A stretch of 64,000 bases of DNA, taken from the NCBI RefSeq assembly GCF_001306115.1, contig NZ_LGCL01000015.1, forward strand, positions 62,001 through 126,000, read 5' to 3'. How positions within the stretch are numbered: position 1 is the first letter of the stretch; the number at the start of each line of letters is the position of its first letter. The translations under genes and the position numbers were made by a program. This document shows, piece by piece, positions 58,261 through 64,000 of this stretch. The notes under the pieces were generated by a model. That model was not told where the DNA came from. It did no database searches and saw only the letters and a program-made list of their open reading frames with translations. The stretch is from Ornatilinea apprima (GTDB taxonomy: Bacteria; Chloroflexota; Anaerolineae; Anaerolineales; Anaerolineaceae).

Positions 58261-59470
58261 CTTTGCTTACGACCTCCGAATCAACCAGCAAGACTCGCTG
58301 CCTGCCCACCAGCAGATTTCCGTTTTCACCGACCGCTGGCTCGGCTACCTGCACGCTGCTCACACCGGCCTGCTGGAAGAGTACCGGCAATTCCGCCAAT
58401 CCAGCGGGCTGCCCGCGCTGAGCTTTGCTGAATCTGCCCTGGAACTGACCGCCTTCTGCGTCTACCTGCAGGAGCACAGCGCCGAAGCACGGGTCTTCTC
58501 CGGCCTGGGCGCGGCCGCGCTCACCGCCCTGGTCAATCTGCAAGACCGCCTGCCCTGGTTTGAGCGCTCCATCAAGGCCCTGCGCAGCCGCGTTCAATAC
58601 CTTTCCACCCGCAAATCCGCCAGCCCAAGCGATACCCCCGACCTGGATCCGGCGACCCTTAACCGCTTGCTGCGCTGGCTGCGCGCGCAAGGCCAGTCTG
58701 CATTGGCTGAGCACTTCCAGCCCTGGGCGCGCTGCTTTGGCCGCCGCGGACGCCAGCAGTGCCAGGCCGCGCTGAACGATTGCCTGCTGATCGCAGCCCA
58801 GTTTACCGCCTTCAGCAGCGAAGTGCTCGGAGGATATACCCGCGGAGCCGAGGCCTTCCGCCAAAGCGCCCGCCGCGATGCCTGCCTGCGCTACGACGCC
58901 GCCCTGCGCGGCCGCGCCCGCGCCGAATACCACCTGGGCTTGCTTGGCACCGAAATTCTCAACCGTGAGTTCCGCACGGCTTTTCTGCAGGCCAGCGAGA
59001 AACTGGTCATCGTCCCGCGCTGCCTGCGCGCCCGCCCGCAGGGCCTGTGCAAAGCCGCCCCCGCCCGCCTGGGAACCCGCTGCACTGGCTGCACCCCGCA
59101 CTGCCAGGTCAACCAGATCAGCCAGATCTGCCGTCCGCTCGGCATTCACGTCGCCGACATACCTGATGACCAGCTCAAATTTCTCTGCCGCGCATCCGGT
59201 CAGGCCGGCAGCGGACTGGGGGTTTTGGGTCTTAGCTGCGCACCCACCAATTGGCTGGCCGGATGGGAGGCCCAGAAACTCGGCCTGTCGGCTCAGGGCC
59301 TGCTGCTGGACTATCCCGCCTGCCGCGAGCACTGGCACGCCCAGGGGCTGCCCACCAGCACCAGCCTGTTGCGCCTGAAAGAGATTCTGAAGATCTCGCC
59401 AAAAACCGAACCGGACGAGTCATCTGCCTGGGTTTTGCTGCCTGCTGAACAGACCGAAATGGCCCTTTAA
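58250..59470 (+). CDS. DUF116 domain protein (cysteine-rich)
   Basis: 406 residues. The C-terminal third is Cys-rich: VPRCLRARPQGLCKAAPARL, then RCTGCTPHCQVNQI, and GVLGLSCAPTNWLAGWEA and DYPACREHW. This spacing matches DUF116, whose members are usually around 200-260 residues and are suspected to bind metal or FeS. Here a 250-residue helical N-terminal part precedes it. It overlaps the small protein gene. Function unknown. Confidence 0.78.
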   Translation: MNNNFAYDLRINQQDSLPAHQQISVFTDRWLGYLHAAHTGLLEEYRQFRQSSGLPALSFAESALELTAFCVYLQEHSAEARVFSGLGAAALTALVNLQDRLPWFERSIKALRSRVQYLSTRKSASPSDTPDLDPATLNRLLRWLRAQGQSALAEHFQPWARCFGRRGRQQCQAALNDCLLIAAQFTAFSSEVLGGYTRGAEAFRQSARRDACLRYDAALRGRARAEYHLGLLGTEILNREFRTAFLQASEKLVIVPRCLRARPQGLCKAAPARLGTRCTGCTPHCQVNQISQICRPLGIHVADIPDDQLKFLCRASGQAGSGLGVLGLSCAPTNWLAGWEAQKLGLSAQGLLLDYPACREHWHAQGLPTSTSLLRLKEILKISPKTEPDESSAWVLLPAEQTEMAL

Positions 59471-59587
59471 GAAAGCATTCACAACAAATGCGCGCCTAAA
59501 TCAGACCAGCGTCTCCGGATTTCTCCTAATTTTGCAGCCAGAATGCGTTAAAATAATCCTATCTCTGCAAAGAATAAGGACCGCTCA

Positions 59588-60154
59588 ATGGAACTCGCCG
59601 CTGTCGTTGTCATCGCCGTTGGCCTCGCTATGGACTGCTTTGCCGTCTCGCTGGGGATTGGTTCGTCTGGAAATCGCCAGACAGCCCGTTCCATTTTTCG
59701 GGTTTCATTTCACTTTGGGCTTTTTCAGGGCGGCATGGCCTTTTTGGGCTGGCTGGCCGGTTCCACCATCGTTCAGTTCATCTCCAGCTTTGACCATTGG
59801 ATCGCCTTCATCTTGCTGGCCTGGGTGGGCGTGCGCATGGTGCGTGAGGGCATAAATCCTGAACTTTCCGACTGCCAGGCCGACCGCACGCGCGGCGGCA
59901 CCCTGATTGTGCTTTGCCTTGCCACCAGCCTCGACGCACTCGCCATCGGCCTGACCCTGTCTCTCACCAACACCCCCATCGCTCCCGCCAGCCTTGTCAT
60001 CGGACTGGCCTCACTGCTTCTTTCTGTGATTGGCATCCTCGCCGGCAGCGGGCTGGGGGTGCGCTTTGGCAAGCGCATGGTGATCGCCGGCGGCATCCTC
60101 CTCACTCTCATCGGTCTGCGCATCCTGCTCTCGCACCTGAATATCATCGCCTGA
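59588..60154 (+). CDS. mntP: manganese efflux pump
   Basis: 188 residues, six membrane helices in two inverted halves: AMDCFAVSLGIG in the first and ATSLDALAIGLTLS in the second, the paired Asp motifs of MntP (YebN). It exports Mn(II). The leader is short and has no room for a yybP-ykoY riboswitch. It is convergent with a zinc/manganese-type binding lipoprotein gene. Confidence 0.93.
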   Translation: MELAAVVVIAVGLAMDCFAVSLGIGSSGNRQTARSIFRVSFHFGLFQGGMAFLGWLAGSTIVQFISSFDHWIAFILLAWVGVRMVREGINPELSDCQADRTRGGTLIVLCLATSLDALAIGLTLSLTNTPIAPASLVIGLASLLLSVIGILAGSGLGVRFGKRMVIAGGILLTLIGLRILLSHLNIIA

Positions 60155-60162
60155 AATAAAAA

Positions 60163-60190
60163 GAGGAGCGCCTGGCAATCGGCGCTCCTC
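60163..60190 (-). terminator. terminator between mntP and the zinc-binding lipoprotein gene
   Basis: Perfect 10-bp stem GAGGAGCGCC / GGCGCTCCTC with an 8-base loop. The minus strand continues TTTTTATTTC, so it ends the lipoprotein transcript; it may also stop mntP. Confidence 0.9.
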
Positions 60191-60208
60191 CCGGTTTCCA
60201 CTTCTGTT

Positions 60209-61120
60209 TTATTTCAAGACTTCCTCAAACACCCCGGCCACCTTGCGCATGTTCTCCATCCAGTTTTCCTCCAACGGAGAAATGAGCAGCACCTCACCCC
60301 CAATTTCCGCCGCGATGACTTCCGCGGAACGGGTGCTCAATTCCGGCTGGGCAAACACCACGCGGATATTCTCAGCCTTGGCCTCGTTGACAATTGCCGC
60401 CAGCTCCTGCGCGCTCGGCTCCTGCCCGCCTGCTTCCACCGCGATCTGCTCCAAACCGAACTCCCGCGCAAAGTATCCCCACGCCGGGTGAAACACCAAA
60501 AACTTGCGCGAGCTGACCCCTTCCAGCGTTTGGCGGATCTCGTCTTGCAGCGCGGAAATCTCAATACTAAATGCCTCGTAATTCGCCTGATATTCGGACG
60601 CGTGCGCGCTGTCGGCTTCGGCCAGCGTCTGGTAAATCTTCTCCGCCTGGCGCAAAACCATCTCTGGAGACGTCCAGGTATGCGTGTCCAGCTCGGACGC
60701 GTGCGCCTCGTCTTCTTCCTCGTGCTCTTCACCCTCGTGCGCGTGGGTAGCCATTTCCATCAGATCCAACCCTTCGATGGTGTTCACCACCCGCATCTGC
60801 GGGTTGGCCCCCTGGAAGCGTTCCAGCCAGCTTTGTTCAAAGTCCACCCCCACCGCGAAATACACCTGTGAATTGGCCAGCAGTTTCATCTGCGCTGGGC
60901 TGGGCTCATAGGTATGCGGGTCGCTGCCTGGCTCTACCATCACATTGACCGTCACCCGCTCCCCGCCAATGCGCTCCACAAAATATTTCTGCGGCGGAAT
61001 GCTCACCGTCACCTGCAGCGTATTGGATTCGAGCGGCGCGGGCGCGGAATCCGGAGCCGGAGCGCAGCCAGCCAGGCTTATCAACACTGCCACTGTCAGT
61101 ATTAACCATCGAGTTTTCAT
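60209..61120 (-). CDS. znuA: zinc-type ABC transporter substrate-binding lipoprotein
   Basis: About 303 residues. Lipobox LAGC after a short signal, then a cluster A-I metal-binding fold: DPHTYEPSP, an acidic His-rich loop (HAHEGEEHEEEDEAHASE), DTHTWTSP, FHPAWGYFAREFGL, and VVFAQPELSTRSAEVIA. The His-rich loop points to zinc rather than manganese. The ATG at 61120 is used. The ABC permease and ATPase are not in the window, so it is separate from its partners or an accessory binding protein. It is under a TTGACA-TATAAT promoter and a Fur/Zur-type palindrome. Confidence 0.9.
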   Translation of the reverse strand: MKTRWLILTVAVLISLAGCAPAPDSAPAPLESNTLQVTVSIPPQKYFVERIGGERVTVNVMVEPGSDPHTYEPSPAQMKLLANSQVYFAVGVDFEQSWLERFQGANPQMRVVNTIEGLDLMEMATHAHEGEEHEEEDEAHASELDTHTWTSPEMVLRQAEKIYQTLAEADSAHASEYQANYEAFSIEISALQDEIRQTLEGVSSRKFLVFHPAWGYFAREFGLEQIAVEAGGQEPSAQELAAIVNEAKAENIRVVFAQPELSTRSAEVIAAEIGGEVLLISPLEENWMENMRKVAGVFEEVLK

Positions 61121-61127
61121 CACAACC

Positions 61128-61158
61128 AACCTTATTGATAATAATTTTCAATAAGGTT
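61128..61158. promoter_or_regulatory. Fur/Zur-family operator at znuA
   Basis: Perfect 11-9-11 inverted repeat AACCTTATTGA ... TCAATAAGGTT. The core at 61136-61150, TGATAATAATTTTCA, matches the Fur-family 7-1-7 box TGATAATnATTATCA at 13 of 14 fixed positions. It covers the +1 and lies between the -10 and the start codon. Confidence 0.8.
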
Positions 61159-61159
61159 G

Positions 61160-61187
61160 ATTATAACCAGCTTCATAGAGCTGTCAA
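61160..61187 (-). promoter_or_regulatory. znuA promoter
   Basis: Minus strand TTGACA (61182-61187), 16-base spacer, TATAAT (61160-61165), directly upstream of the Fur/Zur-like palindrome. Confidence 0.8.
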
Positions 61188-61301
61188 GGCTTTGTCCTTC
61201 TACAGACAGAGAAAGCGCGCCGCGTTCTGAAAAGCCCTCGCGCTCTTTTCCTTCCTCTTGTACAATTAGTCCAATCACATTGTTTAATTGGAGTACGCGC
61301 C

Positions 61302-62636
61302 ATGCCCAAACGCAGCGACTTTCCCAAAGACTTCTTGTGGGGTGTTTCCACCTCCGCCTATCAGATCGAAGGCGCGGCCCGTGAAGACGGGCGCGGCGAG
61401 AGCATCTGGGATCGTTTTTCTCACACCCCTGGCAAAACCCGCGACGGTCACACCGGAGATATTGCCTGTGACCACTACCACCGCTACCGCGAAGACGTCC
61501 AACTCATGCGCGACCTGGGTGTTAACACCTACCGCTTCAGTCTCTCCTGGCCGCGCCTCATTCCCACCGGCGACGGCCCCCTCAACCCCCAGGGTGTAGA
61601 CTTCTACGACCGGCTGATCGACTCTCTGCTCGAAGCTGGCATCCAGCCCTTCCTCACCCTTTACCATTGGGACCTGCCGCAAACCCTGCAGGAACGCGGC
61701 GGTTGGGAAAACCGCCAGACTGCCTTCGACTTTGCCCGCTATGCCAGCCTGGCCGCCAGCCGCTTCGGAGACCGGGTGGAATCCTGGATCACGCACAACG
61801 AACCCTGGTGCTCGGCTTTCCTTGGGTATCAGATTGGCTTGTTCGCGCCCGGATATCAAAACCTCAAAGCCGCCCTGCAGGTCTCCCATCATTTGCTGCT
61901 CTCACACGGCCTGGCTGTGAAGGAAATCCGCGCCGCCTGCTCCCGCCCGGTTGAAGTCGGTGCCGCCCTCAATCACAACCCGGCCTACCCCTACACCAAT
62001 GACCCCGCGGACGTGGACGCCGCCCGCCGTTTTGACGGCTATTTCAACCGCTGGTTTTTAGACCCCCTCGCCGGCCAGGGCTACCCCGCCGACATGCTGG
62101 CCTACTACGCCGATGACGCGCCCGAAATCCAACCCGGCGATCTGGACATCATCGCCGAGCCTTGCGATTTCTTGGGTATCAATTACTACGAGCGCGAATG
62201 GGTGCAAGACGCTCCTGCCAACCTGCCCCCGCAGACCCGCCGGCACACCGACCCCGCCCGTCCGCACACCGCCGACCGCGAAGTCTATCCCGAAGGTCTC
62301 TTTGAGCTGCTCCAACGCATCCAGCGCGATTACCCAAAGCTGTCGCCCATTTACATCACCGAGAACGGCGCCAACTTTCCCGACCAGATCGCCCCAGACG
62401 GCCGCGTGCGCGACCCGCAGCGCCAGCAGTATCTCGAAGCGCACCTCGACCAAGCGCTGCGCGCAATTCAGGCCGGCATTGACCTGCGCGGCTACTACCT
62501 CTGGTCATTGCTCGATAATTTTGAATGGGCATTGGGCTATCACGGCCGCTACGGCATTGTCTATGTGGATTTTGACACCCAGCAGCGCACCCCCAAAGAC
62601 TCGGCCCGCTGGTTCCAACAGTTCTTGCGTTCCTGA
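61302..62636 (+). CDS. bglA: beta-glucosidase, glycoside hydrolase family 1
   Basis: 444 residues, full-length GH1. FPKDFLWGVSTSAYQIEGA at the N-terminus; acid/base Glu167 in THNEPW, nucleophile Glu354 in ITENGA, and GYYLWSLLDNFEWALGYHGRYGIVYVDF at the C-terminus (quoted for order). No signal peptide, so it splits cellobiose-type or other beta-glycosides inside the cell. GGAG precedes the ATG. It stands alone, with no sugar transporter beside it. Confidence 0.95.
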   Translation: MPKRSDFPKDFLWGVSTSAYQIEGAAREDGRGESIWDRFSHTPGKTRDGHTGDIACDHYHRYREDVQLMRDLGVNTYRFSLSWPRLIPTGDGPLNPQGVDFYDRLIDSLLEAGIQPFLTLYHWDLPQTLQERGGWENRQTAFDFARYASLAASRFGDRVESWITHNEPWCSAFLGYQIGLFAPGYQNLKAALQVSHHLLLSHGLAVKEIRAACSRPVEVGAALNHNPAYPYTNDPADVDAARRFDGYFNRWFLDPLAGQGYPADMLAYYADDAPEIQPGDLDIIAEPCDFLGINYYEREWVQDAPANLPPQTRRHTDPARPHTADREVYPEGLFELLQRIQRDYPKLSPIYITENGANFPDQIAPDGRVRDPQRQQYLEAHLDQALRAIQAGIDLRGYYLWSLLDNFEWALGYHGRYGIVYVDFDTQQRTPKDSARWFQQFLRS

Positions 62637-62679
62637 TGTGTAGCCGTTTTTGGCACAGCAGGCCTCAAGGCAAGAAAAT

Positions 62680-62709
62680 AAGCGGGCGCATAACAAATGG
62701 CGCCCGCTT
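62680..62709. terminator. bidirectional terminator between bglA and larC
   Basis: Perfect 10-bp stem AAGCGGGCGC / GCGCCCGCTT with a 10-base loop between convergent genes. Confidence 0.85.
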
Positions 62710-62740
62710 TGCTTCCCTCTCTACCACGCCCCCGCGCCGG

Positions 62741-63988
62741 TCAGCCCCTTAACAAACTATCCGCCGCGCGCAGCGCCGCCAGGTACACATCCTGGGCGGC
62801 CACACCGCGTTCTTTCGACAGCCGCGCGCAGTCTTCGTATTCCGGCGAAACCTGGCAGGCTTTTCCATCCATAAATTTCACCTTCACGCCCACCTCACCA
62901 AACACTGTGGATACTTGCCGGATTTCCCGCTCGGCCTCGTGGCGCTCAATCGCCAGCACCCGCAAGCCAAACGTACTGGTCTGCCGCAAAATCATACCCG
63001 CCAGAGCGGCCTCATTTTCTTTGCGGGCGATCACGCTCAGTTTGACTGCCGGGCGGTTTTTCTTCATATAAATCGGCGATAAAAACACGTCCAACGCCCC
63101 CGCCTGGAACAGCGCGTCCATCACCGGCGCGTACAGCTCTGGGTTCATATCATCAATATTGGTTTCCATTAAAATCAGCGGCCGTTTTTCTTCTGCCGGG
63201 CTGCCGATCATCAAACGCAGAATGTTCGGCCACTCCAGATCTTTCTTGCCCGCGCCAACCCCCACCTTCTCCAAGCGCATCGCCGGACGCTCGAATGCCG
63301 CCAGAGCCGCCACAATCGCCGCGCCTGTAGGCGTCACCAGTTCCATGCGAGCCGCCACGGGTTGCAGCGGCGCATTGACCGCCTCGAGCAGCGCCAGCAC
63401 AGCCGGGGCCGGCACCGGAATAATGCCGTGTTGGCTGTGAACATGCCCGCTGGTGAAGGGCAGGTCTGAGGCGTACAGCCGCTCAATACCGAAGTAATCC
63501 AGGCCAACCGCCGCCCCCACCACATCAATAATCGAATCCAGCGCGCCGACCTCATGGAAGTGAACCTCTTCCACACGGCTCCCATGTACCTTCGCTTCCG
63601 CTTCGGCCAGTTTCAAAAACACCAGCCGCGCAATGGATTTGGCTCGCGCCGTCAGGCCGCTGTTGTCAATCAGCATCTCAATCTCACTTAGGTGCCGGTG
63701 CTGCCCGGGCGCATGCGCTGTATCTGCATGGCCGTGCACGTGGTCGTCTTCATGAGCGTGTTCATGTCCGTGAATGTGTTCATGCTTGTGTTCTTCCACA
63801 AAAAAACGCAGCGCGCGCAGTGAGCCTTTGCGAGTCTCTTCAAAGCGCAGCTTATATGGCTCATGGATAGCCAGTGTGCCAATTTGATCCGTCAAATAAT
63901 CTTGCGGAAGACCTGCGTCCACCATAGCCGCCAGCAGCATATCTCCGGCGATTCCCGAAAAACAATCAAGGTAAGCAATTCTGGTCAT
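62741..63988 (-). CDS. larC: nickel-pincer cofactor biosynthesis protein LarC
   Basis: About 415 residues. LDCFSGIAGDMLLAAMVDAGLP, HFHEVGALDSIIDVVGAA, LPFTSGHVHSQHGIIPVPAPA and LMETNIDDMNPE are LarC signatures. A His-rich stretch (about residues 65-98: HKHEHIHGHEHAHEDDHVHGH and on) probably buffers nickel. LarC inserts nickel into the pincer nucleotide used by lactate racemase and related enzymes. Here LarC1 and LarC2 parts are one continuous frame, unlike the frameshifted L. plantarum gene. The ATG at 63988 has GAGG 6 bases upstream. larA, larB and larE are not in the window. Confidence 0.93.
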   Translation of the reverse strand: MTRIAYLDCFSGIAGDMLLAAMVDAGLPQDYLTDQIGTLAIHEPYKLRFEETRKGSLRALRFFVEEHKHEHIHGHEHAHEDDHVHGHADTAHAPGQHRHLSEIEMLIDNSGLTARAKSIARLVFLKLAEAEAKVHGSRVEEVHFHEVGALDSIIDVVGAAVGLDYFGIERLYASDLPFTSGHVHSQHGIIPVPAPAVLALLEAVNAPLQPVAARMELVTPTGAAIVAALAAFERPAMRLEKVGVGAGKKDLEWPNILRLMIGSPAEEKRPLILMETNIDDMNPELYAPVMDALFQAGALDVFLSPIYMKKNRPAVKLSVIARKENEAALAGMILRQTSTFGLRVLAIERHEAEREIRQVSTVFGEVGVKVKFMDGKACQVSPEYEDCARLSKERGVAAQDVYLAALRAADSLLRG

Positions 63989-64000
63989 CGAAATCCTCAT

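Noticed and set aside
58208..59338. 376-codon minus-strand frame opposite the DUF116 gene
   Set aside because: Low-complexity Ala/Gly/Gln translation; DUF116 motifs on the plus strand are convincing.
59471..59587. yybP-ykoY manganese riboswitch before mntP
   Set aside because: The gap is only 117 bases and lacks the conserved motifs.

Overview
The window looks like a chromosomal segment of an anaerobic or facultative member of the Chloroflexota, most likely class Anaerolineae. This is inferred from the GC-rich coding style, MalT-type LuxR regulators, lipoproteins with Thr/Glu/Ala/Pro-rich linkers and the gene mix, not from a marker gene. Almost all of it is protein-coding and dense. I found no rRNA, tRNA, CRISPR array or insertion sequence.

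Layout. 1-2.2 kb (minus): SAM-cycle operon mtnA, PfkB (probable adenosine kinase), ahcY (cut by the window edge). 2.3-5.3 kb (plus): lipoprotein lytic transglycosylase and a 2H phosphoesterase. 5.4-11.6 kb (minus): pyruvate dehydrogenase E1alpha-E1beta-E2 and pyruvate phosphate dikinase, the pyruvate node. 11.9-20.4 kb: response regulator, then a minus-strand housekeeping block: alpha/beta hydrolase, CCA-type nucleotidyltransferase, hpt, tdk, an unusual bL31 protein, rpmA, rplU, selB and a long coiled-coil protein.

20.5-44 kb is the most distinctive part. On the minus strand lie three Complex-I/Mrp-like membrane proteins that are not next to any other Nuo gene, a hydantoinase, a PLP enzyme, a threonine-synthase-like enzyme, a BMP-type nucleoside ABC transporter (lipoprotein, ATPase, two permeases), carbamate kinase, two divergent carbamoyltransferases, a GntR/UTRA regulator, an 8-oxoguanine-deaminase-like amidohydrolase and folD. 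A lone molybdopterin subunit of the xanthine dehydrogenase family is on the plus strand. The content resembles the E. coli yge/yqe/ygf-ssnA-xdhD region for anaerobic purine use. I read it as a purine/ureide catabolic island: nucleoside uptake, oxidation and deamination of purines, ring opening, transcarbamoylation and ATP recovery through carbamoyl phosphate. Palindromes of the form TTGTCnGACAA flank the promoter of the operon that contains the GntR gene and are its likely operators.

44.2-51.5 kb (mostly plus): ugd, the pantothenate operon panB-panE-panC, a TPR membrane protein (minus) and a divergent GH13-like protein. 51.7-60.2 kb: a P1B-type ATPase with an atypical CSC motif, two small zinc-ribbon proteins (minus), a MalT-type LuxR regulator followed by a small conserved protein and a DUF116 protein, and mntP. 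60.2-64 kb: a zinc-type ABC lipoprotein (minus) under a Fur/Zur-like operator, a GH1 beta-glucosidase (plus) and larC for the nickel-pincer cofactor (minus).

Other points worth following up: the bL31 protein carries a C-terminal domain like that of RNA polymerase alpha; the Nuo-like proteins have lost or changed the conserved TM7 lysine; the rplU operon has a consensus sigma-70 promoter.
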